Shown here: positions 9,047-17,666 of the stretch, in pieces
How positions within the stretch are numbered: the first letter of the stretch is position 1
Layout: each line of letters starts with the position of its first letter
Source of the DNA: Alphaproteobacteria bacterium
GTDB lineage: Bacteria; Pseudomonadota; Alphaproteobacteria; UBA8366; GCA-2717185
Direction of reading: 5' to 3'
DNA: 64,000 nucleotides
Assembly: GCA_012103325.1 (NCBI GenBank)
Contig: WLWY01000013.1
Location: 62,001 to 126,000, forward strand
Notes under the pieces: model-generated
The model's input: only the letters and a program-made list of their open reading frames with translations
Database searches by the model: none
Told to the model about the DNA's origin: nothing
Translations under genes and position numbers: made by a program

Positions 9047-9064
9047 GCAGGCCGCGCCTGCTTT
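9047..9064 (+). terminator. Possible intrinsic terminator
   Basis: GCAGGC and GCCTGC form a 6-bp stem with a 3-base loop followed by TTT, just after the SGNH gene. The T run is short. Confidence 0.35.
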
Positions 9065-9136
9065 GACCCCTTGGCGATGTCGGTAAGATGCCCTACCTAT
9101 TTCTCTTAAACAGTGAGCCAATTAGGAGAAACGCGA

Positions 9137-10342
9137 ATGTCAGGACCGCTTAGCGGATACCGCGTCATCGATGTCACCAACGTGATTGCCGGCCCTTTTG
9201 CGACCATGATGCTGGCCGACCAGGGCGCCGACGTGATCAAGGTGGAAGCGCCGCAGCGGCCGGACCACACGCGACACGCGGGTCATGGCAACACGGGCAT
9301 GACGGCGAGTTTCGTGAACAATAACCGGAACAAGCGTTCGGTGTCGATCGACGTGAAGTCGGATGACGGACGCGATGCCCTTAAGAAACTCGTGGCGACG
9401 GCGGACGTCTTTATCCAGAACTTCCGGCCTGGTGTCGTGGAACGCCTCGGCGTTAGCGAAGCCGATTTGCGTGCCGTCAAACCGGACCTTATCTATGTCT
9501 CCATGAGCGGTTGGGGAGAGAATGGCCCGCTGTCCCACAAGCCGGTCTATGACCCGATTATCCAGGCCCTGTCGGGTCTTGCCACGCTCCAGGCCGGCTC
9601 GGATCAGGAGCGTCCGAGGCTGATTCGCACCATCCTGCCGGATAAGCTCACGGGCATAACCGCCGCACAGGCGGTCGTTGCCGCGCTGGCGGGCCGCGCC
9701 AAAACGGGCGAGGGGCAGCACGTCAAAGTCTCGATGCTGGATTCGATCATTGCCTTCCTGTGGTCGTCGGATATGGGCGGGCAGACCTTCGTGGATAACG
9801 AGGTCAGCGAGCAGCGGGCGGCCACCTTCATCGATTTAATTTACGAGACCAAGACCGACTACATCACCGTCTCGACAATGACGAACGTGCAATGGGCGGC
9901 GTTCTGCAAGACCGCCGACCGCGAGCACTTGCTGAGTGACGAACGCTTTTCGACACCGGCGCTGCGGGACAGGAATGCCGACGAACGGCTCAGCTTGATT
10001 CAGGAAGCGCTGCTGGAGCGGCCGGCGGCGGAATGGCTGAAAATCCTCGACGATGCCGGCGTGCCCTGCGCGCCTGTGCTGACCCGCAAGGAGATGATCA
10101 GTCACCCGCAGGTCGAAGCCAGCGGCATCGTGATCGAGCATGACCACCCGCATGCCGGCCGGTTGCGCCAAGCGCGCCCGGCGGCGCGTTTCGAAGGGAC
10201 ACCGACAGCCATCCGCAACGGCGCGCCTCTGCTGGGTGAGCACACTTACGATATTCTGGGCGAAGTCGGCTATAGCGACGCGGAAATCGACGCGATGGTC
10301 GACGCGGGCGCGCTGCATGCACAGCAGCAGGACAAACCGTAG
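9137..10342 (+). CDS. Class III (CaiB/BaiF, formyl-CoA transferase-type) CoA-transferase
   Basis: A 401-residue family III CoA-transferase. The N-terminal block SGYRVIDVTNVIAGPFATMMLADQGADVIKVE is the family signature, and IQNFRPGVVERLG and SGWGENGP follow in order. Asp169 in ILPDK falls at the same position as the catalytic Asp169 of formyl-CoA transferase, so the enzyme should be active. The C-terminal LLGEHTYDILGEVGY block is present. ATG 9137 is used because AGGAGA lies 7 bases upstream. The enzyme moves CoA between carboxylic acids. A GST gene follows 20 bp downstream and is probably co-transcribed. The substrate is not evident. Confidence 0.92.
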   Translation: MSGPLSGYRVIDVTNVIAGPFATMMLADQGADVIKVEAPQRPDHTRHAGHGNTGMTASFVNNNRNKRSVSIDVKSDDGRDALKKLVATADVFIQNFRPGVVERLGVSEADLRAVKPDLIYVSMSGWGENGPLSHKPVYDPIIQALSGLATLQAGSDQERPRLIRTILPDKLTGITAAQAVVAALAGRAKTGEGQHVKVSMLDSIIAFLWSSDMGGQTFVDNEVSEQRAATFIDLIYETKTDYITVSTMTNVQWAAFCKTADREHLLSDERFSTPALRDRNADERLSLIQEALLERPAAEWLKILDDAGVPCAPVLTRKEMISHPQVEASGIVIEHDHPHAGRLRQARPAARFEGTPTAIRNGAPLLGEHTYDILGEVGYSDAEIDAMVDAGALHAQQQDKP

Positions 10343-10362
10343 CGGCGAGAAGCGAGGCCGAG

Positions 10363-10983
10363 ATGACGTATAAACTCTATAACCGAACAGGATCCGGCGG
10401 CTTCGTTGTCGAGGCGGCGCTGACGCTGGCCAAAGCGGACTTCGAACTTGTCGATCTCGGGTCGAAGCCGGGGACGCCGCTGCCGGAGGAATTCAAAAGT
10501 ACAAACCCGTGGGGACAGGTGCCGACGCTTATCCTGCCCGATGGTTCGACGATGACCGAGTGCGCGGCGATCCTGATCCATCTGGCCGCCTGCTTTCCGG
10601 AGAAGAAACTCGCGCCGCTACCTGGCACGTCCGCGCATGCGGCATTTTTGCGCTGGACGGTGTTTTCCAGCGTGAATCTTTACGAAGCGATTTTGCGGCG
10701 TGGCTATGCCTTTCGGTTCACGAGCGATCCGGACGCCATCGAGGCGACCCGGAGTGCAGCGAACCGGCGCGCCGGCGAAGCCGTGACTGTGCTGGAAGGC
10801 GCCATCGAACAGGGACCTTTTCTGCTGGGGTCGTCGCTCTGCGTCGCCGACCCCTACATCGCGATGCTCTTTCTGTGGTCGAGGGCGGAGGTCGACGCCC
10901 CGCGTTTGAATACGCTAGCCCAGGGCGTCCGGCAGCACCCCGTCGTCGGTCCGGTCTGGCGCCGTCATTTCGGCGAGCGCTGA
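10363..10983 (+). CDS. Glutathione S-transferase family protein
   Basis: A 206-residue GST-like protein with an N-terminal thioredoxin fold. It starts YKLYNRTGSGGFVVEAAL, which places a serine/glycine pair where the catalytic residue lies in nu/theta-like GSTs. STNPWGQVPTLILPDG carries the cis-proline and TECAAILIHLA the glutathione gamma-glutamyl contact. The C-terminal helical domain contains the GPFLLGSSLCVADPYIAM N-capping region with its Asp. It lies 20 bp after the CoA-transferase, which suggests an operon. It is not a recent duplicate of the GST at 6.7-7.3 kb; the two differ in class and active-site residue. Confidence 0.85.
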   Translation: MTYKLYNRTGSGGFVVEAALTLAKADFELVDLGSKPGTPLPEEFKSTNPWGQVPTLILPDGSTMTECAAILIHLAACFPEKKLAPLPGTSAHAAFLRWTVFSSVNLYEAILRRGYAFRFTSDPDAIEATRSAANRRAGEAVTVLEGAIEQGPFLLGSSLCVADPYIAMLFLWSRAEVDAPRLNTLAQGVRQHPVVGPVWRRHFGER

Positions 10984-11079
10984 TTCTGCGGATACCGGAC
11001 TCTCCCAAACCGTTAAAACCAAGCCTGCCATCTCCATAAGGCTTTCGTGACGGCGCGCATTGCCGTCGGAAACGAAGGC

Positions 11080-11381
11080 TTGGTGCATGCGCGACACAAC
11101 GCAAAACAACGCCATGGCGGAAATCGCTTTGGCGCTCGCCATGGGGTTTTTCAGCATCATGGTGCTGACGATGGTCTCGATGGGCGGCGGTGCGGCCACC
11201 AGCGCAGTCCTCCGTCGTCGGTCAAGGCTTCGACGTCGAGGTTATCGTCAACGCCGATGGCACCTTCGCGGGTGGCGACGTTGCGGGGGTCCCGGAGCCA
11301 GGGACCTTGGCGCTGTTCAGCCTTGGTCTTGTGGGCATTGGTGCAATTCGGCGGCTGCGTAACAGTGCAGTTGTTGCCTAA
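11080..11381 (+). pseudogene. Remnant of a PEP-CTERM surface protein
   Basis: A frame from about 11190 to 11381 ends with VPEPGTLALFSLGLVGIGAIRRLR, a textbook PEP-CTERM sorting tail: the VPEP motif, a hydrophobic segment and a basic end. Only about 30 residues precede the tail. A second frame starting near 11088 (MRDTTQNNAMAEIALALAMGFF) runs into the same area in another phase, so a frameshifted or deleted gene is likely. The tail targets a protein to an exosortase in the inner membrane. No exosortase gene is visible in the window. The annotation as a pseudogene is an inference from the missing body of the protein. Confidence 0.5.
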
Positions 11382-11455
11382 TTGCGACATACTGCTTGGC
11401 GGCAGATGGTATATATCCTATCCCTCTGCCGCCGAGCGATTTCCTGACACAGAAA

Positions 11456-11487
11456 CGGCAGAAGCTGGCGTTAGCCAGGTTCTGCCG
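11456..11487. terminator. Strong hairpin at the convergent end of the GMC/cytochrome operon
   Basis: CGGCAGAA-G-CTGGC pairs with GCCAG-G-TTCTGCCG around a GTTA loop (13 bp plus one G-G mismatch). No T run follows on either strand, so it could be a terminator, an mRNA 3'-stabilising hairpin or a repeat. A second small hairpin with a UUCG-type loop lies at 11507-11519. Confidence 0.45.
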
Positions 11488-11543
11488 AAGGCGTTCTGTT
11501 ATTTCTTCCCCTTCGGGGACTTGCGTAGTTGCACAGTTCCCTA

Positions 11544-12188
11544 CTAACGGCCGCTGCGCAGGAAGGCGATCACGTCGCGTGCTTCGTCTGCCGTCAAGGG
11601 GGAGATCGCCATCTTGGTGCCGGGTGAAAATTGGTCTGGAGCAAGCAGGAAACGCGATAGCGTGTTTTCTGTCCAGACGCCTTCCTTGCCACGCAAGGCG
11701 GCCGAATAATCGAAAGAAGGATTGGCCGCGACTTCCTTGCCAACGATGCCGTCGAGGCTTGGTGCCAACTCGTTATTGGTCCCGTGACATGCGTGGCAAG
11801 ACGTGACGAAAATCTTGCTGCCGCGTTCGACGGCAGCGTTGTCTGCCGGTTCGCCATTCGGTGCGTTTATACCGTACCATAGCAAGCTGCCGGTCAGGGA
11901 TGTGCTGAGAATTAGATACAGACCGATTGCATAATCGATAAGTCGTCTTGGGGTGAATTTATGATCTTCGTTGCCCGGTCGCCGGTGCCTTAAAATGATG
12001 ACGAAGGCGAATAAGGTCGCCAATCCATGCAGCAGAATTCCATACGCCACCGCAAAGAAAAAAAACGCCAATAAAGCCGCCAGCCATATTAGGGCAACAA
12101 AGGCATTCAACAGGCTGAAGCCCCGCCACGCAATCGATGCCAGGGGCGGTATCGTAATGGCTGCGGCCATATAGGCGATGCGTACCAC
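11544..12188 (-). CDS. Membrane-bound monoheme cytochrome c, subunit of the GMC dehydrogenase
   Basis: A 214-residue protein with three to four predicted membrane helices in the first 110 residues and a C-terminal class I cytochrome c domain: CHACHGTNNELAPSL, with the axial Met probably in GTKMAISPL. It starts 4 bp after the stop of the GMC dehydrogenase at a GTG; an ATG 18 bases further in is also possible. It is the likely electron acceptor of the dehydrogenase, passing electrons to quinone or the terminal chain. Related three-subunit dehydrogenases (gluconate, sorbitol, fructose) carry tri-heme cytochromes without such a large membrane part, so this version is simplified. Confidence 0.8.
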   Translation of the reverse strand: MVRIAYMAAAITIPPLASIAWRGFSLLNAFVALIWLAALLAFFFFAVAYGILLHGLATLFAFVIILRHRRPGNEDHKFTPRRLIDYAIGLYLILSTSLTGSLLWYGINAPNGEPADNAAVERGSKIFVTSCHACHGTNNELAPSLDGIVGKEVAANPSFDYSAALRGKEGVWTENTLSRFLLAPDQFSPGTKMAISPLTADEARDVIAFLRSGR

Positions 12189-12192
12189 GCTC

Positions 12193-13767
12193 CTAGTTGC
12201 CTGCTTTGGATTGCTTTAAGTGATCAGCCAGTCGCAGGGCGAGGGCTATGATCATCATTGTAGGGCCGGAATAACCGGCTGTCGGAAATGTCGAACTGCC
12301 GGCTACATAAAGGTTGTCGACGTTGAACACCCTGCAGTTTGGATCGACCACGCCGTCTTCGGCACGCGCTGCCATTCGCGTGGTTCCTATGTGGTGATAA
12401 TGGCCGATTGCATGCTCGTCGATATAATCGTCATGTAATTCTTCGACCATAAAGCGGCCAAGACCCAATGCGCTGAGTTCCGCGACGATTTTTTGCTGGC
12501 CCAACCGAAAGGTGCGGTAGTCCACATCATTAAGGCGCCACATGAGATCGGCCTGCCGATTTCCCAATGCATCTCGCTTCGCTGAGAGTAGAATTCGGGA
12601 CTCTGGATTCGGCGCTTGCTCAATTCGATGTTGCAAATTGAAGTATTGTGGCTTCGGGGCGCCACCGGCGGCGCTCCTGGCAAGCCGCGTGGCACCGGGC
12701 AAGTCGGAAAGGACCATCGCCAGATCGTCAAGCGATTCCGGATCGAAAGGTTCCCAGAGTTTCCCTTGCAGGCGACGCATCGCGGGTTTAACGCCTTCGT
12801 CCGCATAAACCGGCAAAAATCGGCAGTAATATTGTAAAATTCCCATTTCCTGCAGGGCAGGATCGGTAAAGCTGATGTTGGCGTTAACCCCCAGTGATTG
12901 CAGATAGTAGAAGTTGTACAGGGAAGGGAAGCTCGAACTCGGGATCATTTTCGTGCCCGAGACATGGACGTGATCCATAAAATAGCGGCCGACATGATCG
13001 TATCGGTTGCCGATACCGGTTGGGGATTGAGAGTTGGATGCCAGAAGTAGCCGCGCATTTTCGATGGCGTGACACGCCAACACAAACGTATTCGCCGTAA
13101 TTTTCACCGTCTTACCGGTTAATGTGCGTGCCGTGACAGCGGTTACGTTGCGACCGGACTCCGATAATTGTATGTCGGTCACACTGAGGTTCAAATAGGT
13201 CCGTAAATTGTGCAGTCTTGCCAGTTCATTACCGTAGATTTTCGCAAAGCGTGTCTTGCTGCTGATCTGGAATATCTTGGTCATCAAGCCGGTGGATGCG
13301 TCGTCGATCAGCGCGTCCGTGTCCTCGCCGAGCTTGCTCAGCCGCGTTGCCGGATCGAAATAGGCAAATTCGAGACCCAATTGCGCCGCGGCCCGGGTGA
13401 TGAAGGGGGCCAGGACGGTTTCATCGAAGGGCCAGCGGGGCACATCTAGTTTCGGGCGACCCCGGTAGTCGATAGGATCGTTATATCGGCAATAGCCCCC
13501 CCAGTGATTGGTCGTGCCGCCGAAATAGCGCAAGCGGCTCGAGAGCAGGTCATGGTATTTCAAACCGAGATTTTGGCCCGAATAGAGCGCCTGAGTCGGG
13601 CCGTCCAGCGATAACCCCCCCGACTCCACCAGTACGACGTCGGCAACCGATGGCGCCAACTCGCGCGCCAAGGTGATTCCCGCAGCACCGGCTCCGATGA
13701 TGCAGACGGAGGCATTGATCGATTCGCCTACTAGATCGGTCTTGGCATCGATAAAAGTGTTGGTCAT
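12193..13767 (-). CDS. GMC-family FAD dehydrogenase, large subunit
   Basis: A 524-residue glucose-methanol-choline oxidoreductase. The FAD-binding Rossmann motif GAGAAGITLARELA is near residue 27, and GGTTNHWGG corresponds to the conserved FAD-contacting block. The C-terminal domain holds GHYHHIGTTRM, with the active-site histidine, and ends with VDNLYVAGSSTFPTAGYSGPTMMIIALALRLADHL, typical of the gluconate/fructose/sorbitol dehydrogenase large subunits. It lies between a small Tat/Sec-signal subunit and a cytochrome c in one operon on the minus strand, the S-L-C architecture of membrane-bound sugar or alcohol dehydrogenases. The substrate is probably a sugar, polyol or alcohol; it cannot be fixed from sequence. 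Confidence 0.88.
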   Translation of the reverse strand: MTNTFIDAKTDLVGESINASVCIIGAGAAGITLARELAPSVADVVLVESGGLSLDGPTQALYSGQNLGLKYHDLLSSRLRYFGGTTNHWGGYCRYNDPIDYRGRPKLDVPRWPFDETVLAPFITRAAAQLGLEFAYFDPATRLSKLGEDTDALIDDASTGLMTKIFQISSKTRFAKIYGNELARLHNLRTYLNLSVTDIQLSESGRNVTAVTARTLTGKTVKITANTFVLACHAIENARLLLASNSQSPTGIGNRYDHVGRYFMDHVHVSGTKMIPSSSFPSLYNFYYLQSLGVNANISFTDPALQEMGILQYYCRFLPVYADEGVKPAMRRLQGKLWEPFDPESLDDLAMVLSDLPGATRLARSAAGGAPKPQYFNLQHRIEQAPNPESRILLSAKRDALGNRQADLMWRLNDVDYRTFRLGQQKIVAELSALGLGRFMVEELHDDYIDEHAIGHYHHIGTTRMAARAEDGVVDPNCRVFNVDNLYVAGSSTFPTAGYSGPTMMIIALALRLADHLKQSKAGN

Positions 13768-13776
13768 TCTAAATTG

Positions 13777-14232
13777 TTATGCTGACGGAGAATTCCCCGA
13801 CCGGGCATTCGCGACGACGAAGGCGAACTCGGTCTTTGCGATCCGGAGGGCGGCCAAATCCACGCAATTGTCGGACCTGTAATCCATCTGAATCCATCTG
13901 TCGACGACTGTTCGGTCGATGGTTCCTGGGAACTCGATGACGCGCTGCACAGTAGCGGCCAGAATGTCCTCCGCCCGTTTCCTCGGCACGATTGCCAGCC
14001 AGCGTCTTGCCGTACGCTGTAAGGCGGGCCGCTTCTTCATGAGCGCTGAGAACGAGGCCAAGCGTTCCGATGCTTCCTGTTGCCTGGAGGGCTCAACCGG
14101 AGATGCGGCGAGGTTTCTCCCGCCCAACACAACTGCCTGTGCGATGGCGAGAGAAAAAAAGTATCGCCGAGACAAAAATCTCTCGATGGGGTTTGTTTGC
14201 TTGGATTTCAAGTTGGTAAACATAAAAGACAT
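13777..14232 (-). CDS. Small subunit of the membrane-bound GMC dehydrogenase
   Basis: A 151-residue protein with an N-terminal twin-arginine-like stretch (FLSRRYFFSLAIAQAVVL) followed by a soluble domain of about 110 residues that resembles the small chaperone/export subunits of gluconate and fructose dehydrogenases. Such subunits guide the folded flavoprotein through the Tat system. It ends 9 bp before the GMC subunit. The start is uncertain: ATG 14232 and ATG 14223 are both possible, and an upstream TTG at 14253 keeps the frame. The family assignment rests mainly on size, signal and gene order. Confidence 0.65.
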   Translation of the reverse strand: MSFMFTNLKSKQTNPIERFLSRRYFFSLAIAQAVVLGGRNLAASPVEPSRQQEASERLASFSALMKKRPALQRTARRWLAIVPRKRAEDILAATVQRVIEFPGTIDRTVVDRWIQMDYRSDNCVDLAALRIAKTEFAFVVANARSGNSPSA

Positions 14233-14253
14233 GTCTATGCGATGTCCGCTCAA

Positions 14254-14939
14254 TCAACTCAGAATAGTTGGAAATAGTGCATAGATCAAACTCAAGTAAA
14301 AGACCATTGCAATCATCCGCGAGAGCTTATTTCGCAAAGTCGTGGAATGGCCGGCCTCGCCGGAGACGTCAGCTACAACGCAACGGCCCGCCGAAAGGCG
14401 GGCTGTTGGTGCGATAGCGTTGGAGCGGTTGCTGTGTCCCGCTGGGAGATCTCGCTGTACTCCGCTAATACAAAGGGCCTGGTTATCCAGGCCCTTTGTA
14501 AGCTGCGCAGTAGCTTGATGGTTGCGGGGGCAGGGTTTGTACTTTGTGACCTTTTTGAAAGAGCTCTGAAAAATACAAAGCGGTATAACAATATCGACCC
14601 ACTAGCCGCCAAGTTTAGGGTCTTTCCGGCGGAGTCCGACGATTGGTGAGTCGTGCGGCTCTGTAATTATCAAGTTTCGATCTCGCGAATAAATGGCAAC
14701 GCTGCGCATCGTTTGACTGTCCATGGTCTGTCCCGCCATTCCACGGCATGTGTAGAACGCCGAATACACGACCGTAGGGCAAAAAATCCATGTTACGTTA
14801 GGATCAACACCGCACGCCTATCGGGAAAGAACCAATTATGCAGATCAGTTTCATCACCGATGCGTCGAAATCTGCGGAACGGCTGTGCGCCAAGGTGGAA
14901 ACGGTGGGTCTGTAAATTCGAAACACGGAGGGGCGAGCG
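14254..14939. other. Long non-coding stretch upstream of the molybdoenzyme operon
   Basis: This 686-bp gap contains a GCCCGCC-GAAA-GGCGGGC hairpin at 14386-14403, a dispersed 79-bp repeat at 14438-14516, a short stretch at 14519-14539 resembling the 3' end of tRNA-fMet, and a 25-codon open frame at 14838-14915 of doubtful meaning. I see no real gene. Confidence 0.5.
14438..14516 (+). repeat. Dispersed 79-bp repeat, copy 1
   Basis: This stretch is repeated at 55880-55958 with 76 of 79 bases identical. It contains a perfect 12-bp hairpin, CAAAGGGCCTGG-TTAT-CCAGGCCCTTTG, at 14471-14498. Both copies lie in long gaps next to a segment boundary, in the same orientation. Confidence 0.85.
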
Positions 14940-17666
14940 ATGCGCAAAGCCCGGACGGAGAACACCAAGGACATCAACAGCTATTGTTATCAGTGCGTGG
15001 CCGGTCCGGATCTGATGAAGATCCGTGTTGAGGATGGCGTCGCGACGGAGATCAATCCGAATTTCGCTGCAGCCGAGGTGCATCCAGCGGGCGGCAAGGT
15101 CTGCGTCAAAGCCTATGGGCTGATCCAGAAGACCTACAATCCGAACCGCATCCTGACGCCGATGAAGCGGACCAATCCCAAGAAAGGCCGCCACGTGGAT
15201 CCCGGATTCGTGCCCATTTCCTGGGACGAGGCGCTGGACACCGTGGCAGGGGAAATGCGCACTGCGCGCGAGAAAGGAGTCACAGACACTTCCGGCTATC
15301 CGCGTCTTGCCGCCAGCTTCGGCGGCGGCGGCACGCCCACGGCCTATATGGGCACGCTGCCCGCCTTCCTCGGTGCCTGGGGGCCGGTCGATATGAGCTT
15401 CGGCAGCGGCCAGGGCGTGAAATGCTACCACTCGGAGCACCTGTATGGTGAGTTGTGGCACCGCGCCTTCACGGTCGCGCCGGATACGCCGCTCTGCGAA
15501 TATTTGGTTTCGTTTGGTGCCAATGTCGAGGCGTCCGGCGGCGTTTGTGGAGTGAAAAGGCATGCCGATGCGCGTGTGCGCGGCATGAAGCGGGTGCAGA
15601 TCGAACCGCACCTTTCGGTCACTGGCGCTTGCTCCGCCGAATGGGTGCCGATCCGGCCCAAAACCGACGCCGCCTATATGTATGTGATGCTGCATGAAGC
15701 GGCACGCGAACGGCTCGATATCGACTACCTTAAGCACCGCACCTCCGCGCCCTATCTGATCGCGCCCAACGGATATTTCCTGCGCGATCCCGAAACCCGG
15801 AAACCGCTGATGTGGGACAGCCGCGGCGGCGGCGCCGTTCCCTTCGATTGTCCGGATGGCGATCCCATGCTGGACGGTGCTGCTACCGCAAGCGGCATCG
15901 AAGTCGGACCCGACGATATTGTTTGGAAACATGATGGTGTGGAATGCCGCACGGCCTTCCAGCATTTGGTCGAGCATGTCGCGCCGTACACGCCGGAGTG
16001 GGCGGCGGAAATTTGTGACGTCCCCGTCGACTCGCCGCGCCGGGTCGCCACCGAATTCCTCGACCATGCGCGGATCGGCGAAACCATTGTTATCGACGGC
16101 GAGGTCATGCCGTTGCGGCCTGTTGCGGTGGCCCTCGGCAAGACGGTCAACAACGGCTGGGGCGGCTACCAGTGCTGCTGGGCGCGCACCTTGATGGCGT
16201 GCCTCGTCGGCTCGCTGGAAACGCCCGGTGGCGTGCTCGGCACGACCGTTCGTCTCAACCGTCCCGCCGGCGACCGCTGGCAGAGCGTCAAGCCCGGCCC
16301 CGACGGTTTCATGGAATACCCGATGAACCCGACCGGCAAGAATAGCTGGGTATCCCGGCCGCCCGCGCGCAGCGCTCACCGGACACTCGTGCCGCTGGCC
16401 GCCAACTCCGCCTGGAGTCAGGCGCTGGGCCCCACCCATCTTGCCTGGATGATGCAAAACGAAAACTTCGATCACATGCCGGACGCGACGCCGCCCGATA
16501 TCTGGCTCGTCTATCGGACCAACCCTGTCATTTCTTTCTGGGATACCGATGCCGTCGGGGAAGCCGTTGCGAACTTTCCCTTCACCGTCTGCTTCGCCTA
16601 TACGAATGACGAAACCAATCACATGGCCGACATCCTGCTGCCTGATTGCACCGATCTGGAAGGCATGCAGCTGATCCGCATCGGCGGTACGAAATATATC
16701 GAGCAGTACTGGGACTATCAGGGCTTCGCGCTCCGCAATCCCGCGTCCCCGCCGCAGGGCGAGGCAAAGGATTTCACCTGGATCGCGACCCAGCTCGCCG
16801 AGCGCGTCGAGCTCTTGCAGGAATACAACGCGATGATCAACCGCGGCGCCGCGGGTGTGGGCCTCTCGGGCGATGGATACGACTTCTCCCTCGACGAAAC
16901 CAAAGCGCATGACGTCGAGACGATCTGGGACGCGTCCTGCCGCGCCGCCAGCGCGGAGTTGACGGACGGCGCGGCAACCGACGGGCTGGACTATTTCCAG
17001 GAACACGGATTTCGCGTCCAGGATTTCTCACGGCGGCACTGGTACCTGTATCCGGAAATCGTCCGGCAGGGGCTGCGCTTCGAAATGCCCTACCAGGAGC
17101 AACTCCTGCGCATCGGCAAGCAACTCGGCGAACGCCTGCACGAACAGGGCATCGACTGGTGGGACAGCCAGATCGCCGAATACCAGCCGCTACCGCCTTG
17201 GGAAGACCTGCCGGGGTTGTGGGAAACCGCGCTCGAAAAAAAATACAATGTCTCCATCGACGACTATCCCTTCTGGCTCGTCACCTCCCGCAGCATGCAG
17301 TACGCCTGGGGCGGCAATGTCGGCATTCAGATGATCAAGGAAGTCGCCGACAATGTCGCTGGTCATGGCGGCATCATCATGAACCCCGCGGCGGCCCGTA
17401 AACTCGACCTCGCGGATGGCGATCTGGTGGAAATCAAGTCGCCGGTCAATGCGACCCAAGGCAAAGTCGTGCTGCGCCAGGGCATTCGGCCGGACACGTT
17501 GCTGATGATCGGCCAATTCGATCACTGGGCGACGCCGCTGGCCAAGGATTTCAAGGTACCGAGCATGAATGCCCTGATGCCGATGATGCTGGAACTGACC
17601 GACGCCACCGGATCGAGCGCCGACCTGGTCAAGGTCAGTGCCCGCAAGCTGGAAGGTGCGGCATGA
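14940..17666 (+). CDS. DMSO-reductase-family molybdopterin oxidoreductase, PadB-like catalytic subunit
   Basis: A 908-residue molybdopterin enzyme. The N-terminal cluster region has Cys16-x2-Cys19, then Asp24 where many relatives have the third cysteine, and Cys55. Cys162 in KCYHSEH is a candidate Mo ligand. The C-terminal domain (about 780-908) contains the MPT-binding SRSMQYAWGGN and the beta-barrel with GDLVEIKSP. No Tat signal is seen, so the enzyme should be cytoplasmic. It is translationally coupled (ATGA) to a ferredoxin/membrane-anchor fusion. Size, partner and the adjacent benzoyl-CoA reductase operon fit phenylacetyl-CoA:acceptor oxidoreductase, which feeds phenylglyoxylate toward benzoyl-CoA. 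The substrate assignment is an inference; another cytoplasmic aromatic-pathway molybdoenzyme is possible. Confidence 0.72.
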   Translation: MRKARTENTKDINSYCYQCVAGPDLMKIRVEDGVATEINPNFAAAEVHPAGGKVCVKAYGLIQKTYNPNRILTPMKRTNPKKGRHVDPGFVPISWDEALDTVAGEMRTAREKGVTDTSGYPRLAASFGGGGTPTAYMGTLPAFLGAWGPVDMSFGSGQGVKCYHSEHLYGELWHRAFTVAPDTPLCEYLVSFGANVEASGGVCGVKRHADARVRGMKRVQIEPHLSVTGACSAEWVPIRPKTDAAYMYVMLHEAARERLDIDYLKHRTSAPYLIAPNGYFLRDPETRKPLMWDSRGGGAVPFDCPDGDPMLDGAATASGIEVGPDDIVWKHDGVECRTAFQHLVEHVAPYTPEWAAEICDVPVDSPRRVATEFLDHARIGETIVIDGEVMPLRPVAVALGKTVNNGWGGYQCCWARTLMACLVGSLETPGGVLGTTVRLNRPAGDRWQSVKPGPDGFMEYPMNPTGKNSWVSRPPARSAHRTLVPLAANSAWSQALGPTHLAWMMQNENFDHMPDATPPDIWLVYRTNPVISFWDTDAVGEAVANFPFTVCFAYTNDETNHMADILLPDCTDLEGMQLIRIGGTKYIEQYWDYQGFALRNPASPPQGEAKDFTWIATQLAERVELLQEYNAMINRGAAGVGLSGDGYDFSLDETKAHDVETIWDASCRAASAELTDGAATDGLDYFQEHGFRVQDFSRRHWYLYPEIVRQGLRFEMPYQEQLLRIGKQLGERLHEQGIDWWDSQIAEYQPLPPWEDLPGLWETALEKKYNVSIDDYPFWLVTSRSMQYAWGGNVGIQMIKEVADNVAGHGGIIMNPAAARKLDLADGDLVEIKSPVNATQGKVVLRQGIRPDTLLMIGQFDHWATPLAKDFKVPSMNALMPMMLELTDATGSSADLVKVSARKLEGAA

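Larger units (their letters stand above)
10984..11543. other. Gene-poor gap between GST and cytochrome c gene
   Basis: Apart from the PEP-CTERM remnant and a strong hairpin at 11456-11487, I see nothing coding in this 560-bp stretch. Confidence 0.5.

Noticed and set aside
14838..14915. 25-codon frame upstream of the PadB-like gene, beginning MQISFITDASKSAE
   Set aside because: It has no clear ribosome-binding site or membrane segment and no recognisable similarity; it could be a leader peptide but nothing supports that.
14793..17006. Long open frame of 737 codons on the minus strand
   Set aside because: It lies opposite the PadB-like gene, whose motifs are clear. The composition is that of an antisense frame in GC-rich DNA.
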